From: JBCBSS01 sp039819065
GTDB taxonomy: Bacteria > Bacteroidota > Bacteroidia > Cytophagales > Cyclobacteriaceae
NCBI GenBank assembly: GCA_039819065.1
Contig: JBCBSS010000070.1
Location: 1-38,826, forward strand
DNA: 38,826 nt
Direction: 5' to 3'
Below are positions 16,784-25,263 of the stretch, piece after piece. Numbering within the stretch: the stretch's first letter is position 1; each line of letters starts with the position of its first letter. Under the pieces are notes generated by a model. The model did not search any database and was not told the origin of the DNA. It worked only from the letters and a program-made list of their open reading frames with translations. The translations under genes and the position numbers were made by a program.

Positions 16784-17596
16784 ATGAACTATCAATACTT
16801 CACCGTAGAGATCAATAACAAAGTAGCCCATGTATCCTTTAACCGCCCTGATAAAGCCAATTCCCTGAACATGGAAATGTGGGAAGAGATGAAGGCATTA
16901 TTTGGGGAATTAGATGATTCACCTGAAGCCAGGGTGGTGGTACTCAGCGGTGAGGGCAAGCACTTTTGTGCTGGTATTGATCTTGAGTTGTTGATGTCTA
17001 TTCAGAAGTTTCAGCAGATGCCAGATGAAGGTAGAAAGCGAGAAGCATTGATGAAATTCATCAAGACTTTACAAGACGCTGTCACTGCCATTGAAAAGTG
17101 TAGAAAACCGGTACTAGCGGCTATTCACAATGGCTGCATTGGTGGTGGCGTTGATATCGTTGCAGCCTGTGACATGCGCTATGCATCGCAGGACGCCTAT
17201 TTCACCATCAAGGAAATCGATATGGGTATGGTGGCAGATTTAGGAACGCTACAACGCCTGCCTAAGCTAATACCTTATGGTATAGTGGCTGAAATGGCCT
17301 ATACCGGTAGAAAGGTGAGTGGAGAGGAAGCCCAAAAGATCGGGTTGGTCAATCAGGTTTTCGGTGATAAGGATGAGATGATGACTCAAGTTATGGCCTT
17401 TGCTGCTAACATCGCGGCAAAATCCCCGCTTTCCATTCGAGGTACGAAAGAAATGCTTTTATATACCAGAGATCATTCAGTTACTGAAGGGTTACATCAC
17501 ATGAGCCTATGGAATGCTGCCATGATCATGTCCAATGACCTTACTGAAGCTTTCAAGGCTACTATGGAAAAAAGAGCGCCGCAGTACGAGGACTAG
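16784..17596 (+). CDS. Crotonase-family protein, dienoyl-CoA isomerase (ECH1)-like
   Basis: This is a 270-residue crotonase-fold protein. I start it at the ATG at 16784 (MNYQYFTVEI) because the longer frame would need a TTG and adds nine residues outside the family. The oxyanion-hole segments are HFCAGIDL (60-67) and NGCIGGGVD (116-124). Three acidic residues match those used by delta3,5-delta2,4-dienoyl-CoA isomerase: D124 in GGGVD, E144 in IKEID and D152 in GMVADLG. The long agreement with ECH1 around GTLQRLPK and YTRDHSVTEGL favours that activity over simple enoyl-CoA hydration, where two Glu residues are expected. Its role would be beta-oxidation of unsaturated fatty acids with double bonds at odd-numbered carbons. 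No other beta-oxidation genes are adjacent. It may be cotranscribed with pirin. Confidence 0.9.
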   Translation: MNYQYFTVEINNKVAHVSFNRPDKANSLNMEMWEEMKALFGELDDSPEARVVVLSGEGKHFCAGIDLELLMSIQKFQQMPDEGRKREALMKFIKTLQDAVTAIEKCRKPVLAAIHNGCIGGGVDIVAACDMRYASQDAYFTIKEIDMGMVADLGTLQRLPKLIPYGIVAEMAYTGRKVSGEEAQKIGLVNQVFGDKDEMMTQVMAFAANIAAKSPLSIRGTKEMLLYTRDHSVTEGLHHMSLWNAAMIMSNDLTEAFKATMEKRAPQYED

Positions 17597-17702
17597 CAAC
17601 GTACAATTCAGAATAGGTCGTGATTTAGTGCAACAGTGATAAAACTTTTTGCATCACAGAACTATTCAATATGTATACGTTGCATTTTGAGACTAACTAG
17701 AC

Positions 17703-19151
17703 ATGAGCGGTAGCTGGAACTTCGACAATACTTATACCTCACTTCCCGATAAACTATATGCCAAATTAAACCCGGTGCCGGTAAAAGCACCTCAAATGGT
17801 GTACTTCAACGATGCGTTAGCCGAAGATTTAGGTCTGCCAGATATCATAAACGATCAAAAGGCCTTATCCGAGTTCCTATCCGGAAATGCTATTCCCCAA
17901 GGTGCAGAACCATTAGCGCAAGCCTATGCAGGACATCAGTTTGGTCATTTCAATATGCTGGGTGATGGCCGAGCCGTATTGCTGGGTGAGCATGTCGCAC
18001 CATCGGGTGATAGGTTGGACATTCAACTCAAAGGTTCAGGGCAGACACCCTATTCTAGACGAGGTGATGGCCGCGCTACCTTAAGTTCTATGCTGCGTGA
18101 ATATCTCATTAGTGAAGCCATGTATCACTTGGGTATCCCAAGTACCAGAAGCCTGGCCGTGGTGGAGACGGGAGAAGAAGTATACCGTGAATATGTTCAT
18201 CAGGGAGCCATTCTAACCAGGATTGCTTCTAGTCATATCAGGGTAGGCACATTCGAGTTTGTTCGACGATTCGCCACCAAAGAAGACCTAAAAGCCTTCA
18301 ATGAATATGTGATAAAAAGGCATTATCCGGAATTAATGGATGCTGACAACCCGGCGCTTGAACTGGTGAAATCTGTAATGGACAGGCAGATCGATTTGAT
18401 TGTTGAGTGGATGCGGGTTGGGTTTATCCACGGTGTAATGAACACCGATAACATGAGCATTTCAGGAGAAACCATAGATTATGGCCCTTGCGCTTTTATG
18501 AATGCTTATCACCCTAGAACGGTTTTCAGTTCTATTGATACACAAGGACGTTATGCTTTTGCCAATCAACCGGCCATCGCTCATTGGAATCTTGCCATTC
18601 TAGCAGGAGCATTACTACCTTTGATAGATGACGACCATGAAAAGGCCGTCAAGAAAGCGCAAGCCGCATTAGATACTTTCCCTGATACCTTTAGAAGCAG
18701 ACATTATCAAATGATGTACAAGAAGCTAGGTATTATAAAAACCGATCCTAACGACCATGCGTTAGTCGATAAGTGGTTGGATTTGATGGAGAAACACCGG
18801 GCAGACTACACCAACAGCTTTCTCGGTTTAACCAATGATCACTTTGCCCAGAGCCCACTTTTTGGAGATAGTGACTTTGAAGTATGGAAGAGTAAGTGGC
18901 AAGAAGCAACAGGAAGGCATAAAAACACACTCGACGGTTTAATGCTCATGGGTAGGGCCAACCCGATGGTGATACCTAGAAACCATCAGGTAGAATCGGT
19001 ATTGGAAAAAGCAGTGGAGGGAGAAATGGCTCCGTTTGATGAGTTGCTGGATATCCTATCACACCCATACAAATCAGCTCCGCTCGATGAAACATATCAA
19101 ATGGCACCAGCCGGTTTTGATATGCATTATCAAACTTTCTGTGGTACTTAG
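17703..19151 (+). CDS. selO: Protein adenylyltransferase SelO (YdiU/UPF0061)
   Basis: This is a 482-residue SelO pseudokinase, full length compared with the ~480-residue bacterial proteins. SelO transfers AMP from ATP to Ser/Thr/Tyr of target proteins and is linked to oxidative-stress responses. Visible motifs are AGHQFGHF (76-83), GDGRA, LDIQLKGSG with the nucleotide-contacting Lys110, RRGDGR (119-124), HGVMNTDNM (243-251, containing Asp249 and Asn250) and the DYG metal motif (259-261). Cys480 is third from the C-terminus, where vertebrate SelO has selenocysteine. Cys263 lies right after DYG, matching the Cys pair that forms a regulatory disulfide in the E. coli enzyme (C272-C476, from memory). 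No in-frame TGA occurs, so this is not a selenoprotein. It stands 106 bases downstream of the crotonase gene and may have its own promoter. Confidence 0.95.
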   Translation: MSGSWNFDNTYTSLPDKLYAKLNPVPVKAPQMVYFNDALAEDLGLPDIINDQKALSEFLSGNAIPQGAEPLAQAYAGHQFGHFNMLGDGRAVLLGEHVAPSGDRLDIQLKGSGQTPYSRRGDGRATLSSMLREYLISEAMYHLGIPSTRSLAVVETGEEVYREYVHQGAILTRIASSHIRVGTFEFVRRFATKEDLKAFNEYVIKRHYPELMDADNPALELVKSVMDRQIDLIVEWMRVGFIHGVMNTDNMSISGETIDYGPCAFMNAYHPRTVFSSIDTQGRYAFANQPAIAHWNLAILAGALLPLIDDDHEKAVKKAQAALDTFPDTFRSRHYQMMYKKLGIIKTDPNDHALVDKWLDLMEKHRADYTNSFLGLTNDHFAQSPLFGDSDFEVWKSKWQEATGRHKNTLDGLMLMGRANPMVIPRNHQVESVLEKAVEGEMAPFDELLDILSHPYKSAPLDETYQMAPAGFDMHYQTFCGT

Positions 19152-19279
19152 CCAACGCCAACCTAGTCGGACTGATTCAACTCATTTCTTCACTACGTAT
19201 TTTAACGATACATAAGGGTTGGTCATCTAGTGGTTCGATGCGCTCAACGGCTTAAGTACTCTATTCTGGTTGATTAAGC

Positions 19280-19287
19280 TATATTTG
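19280..19287 (+). promoter_or_regulatory. Candidate Bacteroidota -7 promoter element
   Basis: TATATTTG fits TAnnTTTG exactly, 24 bases before the ATG at 19312 of the first lipoprotein gene, leaving a leader of roughly 15-20 bases. No clear -33 TTTG element is present at the usual spacing, so the call rests on the -7 match and position. Confidence 0.5.
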
Positions 19288-19311
19288 GTCAGACAAACCA
19301 AAATACCAAAA

Positions 19312-19908
19312 ATGAACCGTATTCTACCAGCTTTGATCTGCTTCATGATGACCCTGGTTTTAGTCAGCTGTGGCAGTAAAAAGATTGACACTAATGACCC
19401 CGAAGCATTGGTTAAGGGTTTCTATGAAGCCATGTCTGAAGGTGATGCTGAGCTGCTCAAACAAACCAGACACATCAAATTCATTTCCCTTAAGACGTTA
19501 CGCCAGTTTGAGAACGATAACCTCTTCGACAAAGACGGGAGAAGGGATTATTTCTCGAATGTGAAACTGACCAGCGAACCCAAACTTTTCGAATCCGAAA
19601 GCAGCGATTTCAAGTATAAACTCTTCGATTACAAATTGAGAATTGGACTTAAGTTCGAATCGCAAAAAGCCTATCACAAATTCCTGGGCAATATCTACCC
19701 AAGATTACAAGAAGACCCTGATATTGAAGACCTTAAAGCAGAAGGATGGGTGCGTGGTGTGAGCATCAAACAGAAGTTCAAAGGAATGACTTTTTGGGAT
19801 GATGAGAGTCAGCAATGGTATTTCTGTGAATTCAGCAGGCATGATATCTATAGGCTCAAGCAGATCATTTCAGATAGAGAATATAGAGCGCTCATGCGCA
19901 CGCTGTAA
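19312..19908 (+). CDS. Putative lipoprotein (first of a pair)
   Basis: This is a 198-residue lipoprotein. The ATG at 19312 is preferred over a TTG at 19270 because it directly starts a type II signal peptide (MNRILPALICFMMTLVLVSC) with the lipobox LVSC and Cys20 as the lipidated residue. The mature part starts GSKKIDTNDPEALVKGFYEAMSEGD, a layout like the NTF2-like/DUF4878 class of small lipoproteins, followed by an alpha+beta region rich in Phe and Lys. The exact family is not recognised. It lies 12 bases upstream of a second lipoprotein gene of the same size and start pattern, so the two form an operon. A candidate promoter lies at 19280. Confidence 0.8.
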   Translation: MNRILPALICFMMTLVLVSCGSKKIDTNDPEALVKGFYEAMSEGDAELLKQTRHIKFISLKTLRQFENDNLFDKDGRRDYFSNVKLTSEPKLFESESSDFKYKLFDYKLRIGLKFESQKAYHKFLGNIYPRLQEDPDIEDLKAEGWVRGVSIKQKFKGMTFWDDESQQWYFCEFSRHDIYRLKQIISDREYRALMRTL

Positions 19909-19920
19909 CCAGCATTAGAT

Positions 19921-20541
19921 ATGAGAACTTTCAGTACAAATCTGGTTACCGCATTACTGGTTACACTGGCTCTATGTTGTACCGCCTGCCAAAGCAATGA
20001 TGAACGCACACTTGATGCCTACATCTCATCGATCAATGATTTGGATTTTAAGGCTTTCAAAGAAATACTTCACCCGACGTTGACTGATCTTTATGAACTA
20101 TCGGACGAAGCTGAGTTTGTCAAACTGATCAATGAAAATAAGACCGTAGGCGACGTGCGATTGAGTAACGCCGAGATAATCGATACATATGTTAATACCA
20201 CTTCGAAAGGTCAGCAGTATACCGTATTGACCTGGCGTGTTACTGAAAAGCGTTCCTTTGATAAGAACTCATCCATGCTTGCTTTCTATCGTAGTCTGCA
20301 GGAGGGATATAGGGGCCAGAAAGTAGACCAACAAACCATTCAGGTGGAAGGCGAAAAGGAAATCTCATTCCGAAATACACACATATCTTTACTTACTGAA
20401 TCCACAGATAGTGAACCAGCCGGCTTTGTACCCATCTGCCGTAAAAGCGTATTGAGGAAAGTATTTGGCGAAGAAGAAGGTGAGGTAATCTATTATAAGT
20501 ATCAGGCTTACTATGGAAAGAAGGTCGAACCGCTCCTGTAG
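19921..20541 (+). CDS. Putative lipoprotein (second of a pair)
   Basis: This is a 206-residue lipoprotein with a type II signal peptide ending in the lipobox CTAC (Cys23). The mature sequence begins QSNDERTLDAYISSINDLDFKAFKEILHPTL, an opening helix and hairpin again suggestive of an NTF2-like cone fold. A central segment VLTWRVTEKRSF and a C-terminal YYKYQAYYGKKVEPLL follow. It is encoded 12 bases after the first lipoprotein, so it is very likely cotranscribed. The shared size and helix-first layout suggest an old duplication, although identity between the two is low. The C-terminal half contains one Cys in PICRK with no partner. Function is unknown. A pair of hairpins follows the stop. Confidence 0.78.
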   Translation: MRTFSTNLVTALLVTLALCCTACQSNDERTLDAYISSINDLDFKAFKEILHPTLTDLYELSDEAEFVKLINENKTVGDVRLSNAEIIDTYVNTTSKGQQYTVLTWRVTEKRSFDKNSSMLAFYRSLQEGYRGQKVDQQTIQVEGEKEISFRNTHISLLTESTDSEPAGFVPICRKSVLRKVFGEEEGEVIYYKYQAYYGKKVEPLL

Positions 20542-20583
20542 ATTTTAATTCGAACAACTTTCTTTCCACTTGTCTTTTTCGCC

Positions 20584-20643
20584 CTTGTTGGAGTTGTCTC
20601 CAACAAGTTCTGACAACGGTTTTGCTGGTGAAAACACCAACAA
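20584..20643. repeat. Two-hairpin dispersed repeat, forward copy
   Basis: The first hairpin has arms CTTGTTGGAG (20584-20593) and CTCCAACAAG (20598-20607) with loop TTGT. The second, near 20622-20643, pairs TTGCTGGTG with CACCAACAA across AAAA with one G-T pair. Between them is TTCTGACAACGG. The same arrangement occurs in reverse orientation at about 25097-25157. Its position after the lipoprotein pair suggests a transcript end, but no T-run follows. Confidence 0.8.
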
Positions 20644-20807
20644 AGGCATAGGCTACTTCTTAAGCATTTAGAGCTTATGTTCCATTCCTACATACGCTGA
20701 CATTACTAATTTACCTTTCACATAGAATGGCTATCAATCGAATCTATTATAGTTCCGATTGTACATGCTTTTTCATAATATTAATGAAACTCCAAAATCA
20801 ATTCCAA

Positions 20808-21263
20808 ATGGCAACTTTTAACCTCAAAATCAATGGCAAAAGCCAGCAGGTCGATGTTGATCCAAGTACTCCCGTACTCTGGGTACTAAGGGATCATCTT
20901 AAGCTGGTAGGTACTAAGTTTGGCTGTGGCATGGCCATGTGCGGTGCTTGTACGGTTCACCTGGATGGCAAAGCGGTACGTTCATGCGTGTTGCCTGTAT
21001 CTGCCATAGGTGATCAGCCTATAACTACTATAGAAGGATTATCAGAAGACGGAGACCATGCCGTGCAAAAAGCGTGGTTAGAGTACGATGTGCCACAATG
21101 TGGTTACTGCCAGGCGGGTCAGATCATGAGTGCGGCTGCATTACTCGAAGCTAACCCTCAGCCATCTGATGAAGAAATAGAAGCGGCTATGAGCGGTAAT
21201 ATCTGCCGATGCGGTACCTACGTGAGAATCAAAGAAGCCATCAAAACAGCCTCCAACCTTTAA
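20808..21263 (+). CDS. (2Fe-2S) subunit of molybdenum hydroxylase, isoquinoline 1-oxidoreductase alpha type
   Basis: This is a 151-residue small subunit. I use the ATG at 20808 (MATFNLKINGK) because the family starts there; the longer frame from 20727 would add 27 non-family residues. The N-terminal plant-type [2Fe-2S] domain has the Cys cluster GCGMAMCGACTVHL with a fourth Cys in VRSC. The C-terminal four-helix [2Fe-2S] domain has CGYCQAGQ and NICRCGTY. Both clusters are complete. The subunit relays electrons from the molybdopterin site in the large subunit encoded 11 bases downstream. The family is related to isoquinoline 1-oxidoreductase, and similar enzymes also oxidise aldehydes or N-heterocycles. 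The natural substrate cannot be read from the sequence. Confidence 0.93.
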   Translation: MATFNLKINGKSQQVDVDPSTPVLWVLRDHLKLVGTKFGCGMAMCGACTVHLDGKAVRSCVLPVSAIGDQPITTIEGLSEDGDHAVQKAWLEYDVPQCGYCQAGQIMSAAALLEANPQPSDEEIEAAMSGNICRCGTYVRIKEAIKTASNL

Positions 21264-21274
21264 AACTCTGAACC

Positions 21275-23530
21275 ATGACAATGTTAAAAACATCTATAGG
21301 TAGACGTTCTTTTTTGAAAGGATCGGCATTAGCAGGAGGAGGACTGATGCTCAGCTTTAGCTGGATGACATCCTGCGCGTCAGCACATGAAAACGCTGAA
21401 GAAGTTCCTGAAGAGTGGTTTGAGCTCAACGGCTTTTTGAAAGTTGCTAATAACGGTAACGTAACGATCATGTCTCCAAATCCCGAGATTGGGCAGAATG
21501 TGAAAACCTCTATGCCTATGATCGTGGCGGAAGAACTGGATACGGATTGGGCCAATGTGATCGTAGAACAAGCGCCATTAAATACAGATATATTCACACG
21601 GCAGTTAGCCGGAGGCAGCCAATCCATACGCCAAGGGTGGCAAAGCCTACGCATGGCGGGCGCTACCGCCAGACACATGCTTAAGCAAGCCGCTGCCAAT
21701 GCGTGGCAAGTACCGGTTGGTGAAATCACCACTGAGTCAGGTGTTCTACAACACAAAAGCAGCGGGAAATCCGCTACTTATGGTGAGATGGCTTCTGCCG
21801 CGGCTGAGGTAGAAGTACCGAAAGAGGTAGAGCTGAAAGCGCTTAAGGATTTCAAGATCATTGGTACACCGAAAAAGAATGTGGATGCTCCTAAGATCGT
21901 AACCGGACAACCGCTTTATGGGCTTGATTATCAGGAGGAAGGTATGTTGATTGCCATGATTGTGCATCCGCCGGCATTCGGTATGAAACTCAAGTCATTG
22001 GATGATGCAGCGGCTAAAGCTATGGCCGGTATCAAAGATGTCTTTGTGATGGACACTTACGAAGATGGGTATGGTAAACATGTTTTCGATGCAGGTGCCT
22101 TTACCGAACTGATTGTAGTGGTAGGTAACACGACTTGGGAGGTGATGACTGCCAAAAAAGCGCTGAAGGTGGAATGGGAGCCATTTGATGCCTACACTGA
22201 CAACTTCGTTCACTATAGAACTGGCGACAGTCAAGCCAGAGATATACCTGCCGGCCTCGAAAGTAGTGCATCGCATATTGCGCAGATGTCCGAGATGGCA
22301 GCTAAGAAAGCTACCGTAGTTCGTAAGGACGGCAATCCTGAAAAAGCTTTCAAAAAGGCAGCACAGATCATTGAGCGTAGCTATACGGCACCGTTCCTGG
22401 CCCATAATACCATGGAGCCTATGAACTTCTTTGCTAACGTAACTGCAGAAGGAGCTAAGTTGGTTGGACCTATCCAAACGCCTGAGTTCATGGAGAAAAG
22501 TGTATCAGCGAGGCTTGGTTTGCCTTTGGATAAAATAGATGTACAAATGACCCGTATGGGTGGTGGTTTTGGCCGTAGGCTCTACGGGCACTTTATGGTT
22601 GAAGCGGCGGCGATTTCACAAAAGATGAAAGCGCCTGTCAAGTTGATCTATACGCGTGAGGATGATATGACTTACGGTACATATCGTCCAGCTTACCACG
22701 CTACTTATAGAGCGGCACTAGACAGTGATAACAACCTCATTGGATTCCACGTCAAAGCAGGTGGTGTTCCTGAAAGTCCGCTTTTTGCTAATCGTTTCCC
22801 TGCCGGAGCTATTGAGAACTACCTGGCCGAAGAATGGTCTATACCATCTAACATAAGCATTGGTGCTTTTCGGGCACCACGCTCTAATTTCATCGCAGGG
22901 GCAGAGCAGTCGTTCTTGGATGAACTGGCCGAGGCCATGGGCAAAGACCCAATCGATTTGAGGCTTGAGCTTTTTGAGCGTGCCAAAAACAACCCTGTTG
23001 GAGATAAGAATGACTATGATGCCGAACGTTACGCGGGTGTTCTAAGATTGGTAAGGGAGAAATCGAATTGGAATCAAGGCAATACGGATGTGTATAGAGG
23101 CGTGTCTGCCTATTATTGTCATAACAGTTATGTAGCGCAGGTGCTTGATATGGTATTGGAGAATGGTAAGCCAGCGGTACAAAAAGTGTATTGCGCTGTA
23201 GATTGCGGTATTGTAGTGAATCCTATTGCCGCCACTAACCTCACTGAAGGTGGTATTGTCGATGGCATCGGACATGCCATGTACAGTCAGTTGACTTTTA
23301 AAGACGGTGTGCCTCAGCAGAGTAATTTTAATACGTACCAATTGATCAGGCACAATCAGGCTCCTAAAGCCATTGAAGTACATTTTGTAGAGAATGATAT
23401 TGATCCGACTGGGCTAGGAGAGCCGCCATATCCGCCAATCATCGGCGCTTTGGCTAATGCATTATACAAAGCCACTGGACAACGGCACTATCACCAGCCG
23501 TTCGTGAACAATGAACTGACTCCGGGTTGA
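21275..23530 (+). CDS. Molybdopterin-binding large subunit of molybdenum hydroxylase, isoquinoline 1-oxidoreductase beta type
   Basis: This is a 751-residue catalytic subunit. The N-terminus holds a twin-arginine motif, GRRSFLKG (9-16), and a hydrophobic stretch, so it is exported folded by Tat. SWMTSC just after the hydrophobic core resembles a lipobox, making a Tat-exported lipoprotein possible. Conserved landmarks include QLAGGSQSIRQGW, APFLAHNTMEPMN, RMGGGFGRR (molybdopterin contacts), GAFRAPRSNF and the near-C-terminal GLGEPPYPP, whose Glu is the catalytic base of xanthine-dehydrogenase-type enzymes. The usual Gly after GEP is Pro here. The small subunit has no signal and is presumably co-exported. 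No FAD subunit is present, as expected for this type, which passes electrons to a cytochrome. A second ATG at 21281 is possible. Maturation genes are not in the window. Confidence 0.93.
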   Translation: MTMLKTSIGRRSFLKGSALAGGGLMLSFSWMTSCASAHENAEEVPEEWFELNGFLKVANNGNVTIMSPNPEIGQNVKTSMPMIVAEELDTDWANVIVEQAPLNTDIFTRQLAGGSQSIRQGWQSLRMAGATARHMLKQAAANAWQVPVGEITTESGVLQHKSSGKSATYGEMASAAAEVEVPKEVELKALKDFKIIGTPKKNVDAPKIVTGQPLYGLDYQEEGMLIAMIVHPPAFGMKLKSLDDAAAKAMAGIKDVFVMDTYEDGYGKHVFDAGAFTELIVVVGNTTWEVMTAKKALKVEWEPFDAYTDNFVHYRTGDSQARDIPAGLESSASHIAQMSEMAAKKATVVRKDGNPEKAFKKAAQIIERSYTAPFLAHNTMEPMNFFANVTAEGAKLVGPIQTPEFMEKSVSARLGLPLDKIDVQMTRMGGGFGRRLYGHFMVEAAAISQKMKAPVKLIYTREDDMTYGTYRPAYHATYRAALDSDNNLIGFHVKAGGVPESPLFANRFPAGAIENYLAEEWSIPSNISIGAFRAPRSNFIAGAEQSFLDELAEAMGKDPIDLRLELFERAKNNPVGDKNDYDAERYAGVLRLVREKSNWNQGNTDVYRGVSAYYCHNSYVAQVLDMVLENGKPAVQKVYCAVDCGIVVNPIAATNLTEGGIVDGIGHAMYSQLTFKDGVPQQSNFNTYQLIRHNQAPKAIEVHFVENDIDPTGLGEPPYPPIIGALANALYKATGQRHYHQPFVNNELTPG

Positions 23531-23880
23531 TATTTCCCGGTTGAGTGAATTCGGTACTAAGCCATCCTTGATGATTACTTGGGAACGTGCTTGCGAAAGA
23601 TTATTTGACTAGTACGAGTGCGGCTGGTTGCCAAAATTCCGGGCCAGCGTGGGTGTGCGGGCTGAAGGTTAAATTTTGGCTTGATTTTTCTTTGCTTCGT
23701 TTCTTTTCATCTAAGGAAAAGAAATGAAGGCTATCGGATGATCAAAGCACCCAAATTTCATTTAGGTGTATGCTGCTCTTCAATTGTATAAAACCTTGAA
23801 ACGCAACAAAAGTGAAAATTTCAGGGTTCAAAATACATCTTTACTCTTCCAAAGGAAAAAGGAGTATTAGGCTAGTACCA
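23531..23880. repeat. Convergent gap with conserved-tip hairpin
   Basis: This 350-bp gene-free junction lies between the Mo-hydroxylase and the AI-2E gene. The clearest feature is a hairpin with arms CTTCGTTTCTTTTC (23695-23708) and GAAAAGAAATGAAG (23716-23729), complementary except for one G-A mismatch position. A related hairpin with different inner stem bases is at 37584-37615 in island D. Upstream is a GGTTGCCAAAATTCCGG / TAAATTTTGGC segment that may also pair. No gene is seen. Confidence 0.75.
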
Positions 23881-24939
23881 TTATTCTACTGACTTGATTT
23901 TGGCATCGTAGATGTCATCGATATCGCCATTTTCAGATAGCATGATCGCTACTCCGCGTGTGCTTTCAAATTGTGAGAAAACGATCACCATTACTACTGT
24001 AATAGGCACACTTAAAAGCATGCCCGTAATGCCCCAAATCTGACCCCAAACGATCAGTGCCAAAATGGTGACAAGTGGACTAAGGTTCAGTGAACTTCCC
24101 ATTAGTCTGGGCTCTACCACGTTTCCAATCACCCATTCTATGGCGCCCAAACCAGCCAGGATAATAACGAATGGTGTGAATTCAGCGAATTGAACCAGGC
24201 TAAACACAGCAGGGAAGAGGGTAGCGATCAATGACCCAATGGTTGGAATGTAGTTGAGGGCGAACATGAGAAAGGCCCAGAAAAAGGCAGCTTCTACACC
24301 CATGATCATGAGGAAAATATAGCCTACGAACCCAGTCATGAGACTGACATATGTTTTCAACCTTATATAATCACTGGATGCACTGTTGATCTTCTTGAGA
24401 ATAGAAGCTGTCCTTTCGTACTGTGTGGGGTTATCGAAGAGCTTTTTGATCTTTTTAGAAATACTTGATTCTTCAAGAAATACGAAGGCGGCATAGAGGA
24501 TAATCATGATGAAATCCCCTAAAACACCGGAAAGTGCATCTGCAATTGAACCCAATAAGGCAGCATAATCAAATTTGGCTAATAGCGTTGAAAGCTGTTG
24601 TTGCAGATCTACTTGAAACATGTTATTGATTGTTTCGAACACACTTTCCAGGTTTTTCTGGTAGGTATCACTATTAGCCAGTAGCGACGAGATATTGGCC
24701 GTGATGAGACCTGAAACCAAGCTTAGACCGACAAAAACCAGTATGAAGACGATAGTATTAACGACCCAATTGGGAAGATTCTTTTTCAGGAAAGGTATTT
24801 TGTGTAGCAGATTCTTAAAATACCTGCTGAGGAACCATAATATTACCCCATAAACGAATGGTTGGAGAATACCTTTGGCCAATATAAGCAATGCGAGGAT
24901 GCCCGAAACGCCAATGACCGTGTAAGCAAGTTTTTTCAT
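23881..24939 (-). CDS. AI-2E family transporter-like membrane protein
   Basis: This is a 352-residue polytopic protein of the AI-2E transporter family (PF01594, the TqsA/PerM/YtvI superfamily). Hydrophobic helices occur near residues 4-40 (two, with LALLILAKGILQPFVYGVILWFL), 62-84, and 140-155. A C-terminal bundle runs from about 195 to 325 with the family segments SLMTGFVGYIFLMIMGVEAAFFWAFLMFALNYIPTIGS and WGQIWGITGMLLSVPITVV; the NYIP and G..IG turn is diagnostic. The region between helices (about 85-135) is amphipathic and probably extracytoplasmic. Members export diverse small molecules or cations, and quorum-signal export should not be assumed. The gene is monocistronic. Confidence 0.92.
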   Translation of the reverse strand: MKKLAYTVIGVSGILALLILAKGILQPFVYGVILWFLSRYFKNLLHKIPFLKKNLPNWVVNTIVFILVFVGLSLVSGLITANISSLLANSDTYQKNLESVFETINNMFQVDLQQQLSTLLAKFDYAALLGSIADALSGVLGDFIMIILYAAFVFLEESSISKKIKKLFDNPTQYERTASILKKINSASSDYIRLKTYVSLMTGFVGYIFLMIMGVEAAFFWAFLMFALNYIPTIGSLIATLFPAVFSLVQFAEFTPFVIILAGLGAIEWVIGNVVEPRLMGSSLNLSPLVTILALIVWGQIWGITGMLLSVPITVVMVIVFSQFESTRGVAIMLSENGDIDDIYDAKIKSVE

Positions 24940-25263
24940 GATTGTTGTTAATAACGAGTTCTACCAGATTCCACCCTAAATAAATGATTTTATAACAAAC
25001 TGAAGCAGGTTCGCCCGATTTTGTTGATTGAGGCCAAAAGTAATCTTGTGCCTGCCGCCGTCGTTTGTGTCCTCACAAACGACTATGCCTTTGTGCTTTT
25101 GTTGGTGTTTTTACCAACAAAACTGCTGTCAGAACTTGTTGGAGACAACTCCAACAATGGCAAGAAGTGATGACTTAGGCTGAATGGACACTTGACTTCT
25201 GCTCCATGAGTTGATAAAATCAATTCTAAAACCGAAAATTGCGGTGAATCATATTTGCCAGGC
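24940..25263. other. Divergent gap of 324 bp with repeat hairpins
   Basis: This gap lies upstream of both the AI-2E gene (minus) and the 86-residue gene (plus). The AI-2E-proximal 100 bases are AT-rich and presumably hold its promoter. The rest is mostly the three-hairpin repeat listed separately. No promoter match to TAnnTTTG is exact. A near match CATATTTG (25250-25257) is very close to the plus-strand start. Confidence 0.5.
25060..25157. repeat. Three-hairpin dispersed repeat, reverse copy
   Basis: There are three consecutive hairpins. GTCGTTTGTG/CACAAACGAC (25060-25083) has loop TCCT. TTTTGTTGGT/ACCAACAAAA (25097-25122) has loop GTTTTT. TTGTTGGAG/CTCCAACAA (25136-25157) has loop ACAA. 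The last two, with the linker between them, are the reverse complement of the 20584-20643 repeat. The first hairpin is extra in this copy. Confidence 0.85.

Noticed and set aside
17596..17683. 8-bp inverted repeat GCAACGTA/TACGTTGC between crotonase and selO
   Set aside because: Short arms 72 bases apart are within chance expectation for a window this size; no supporting context.
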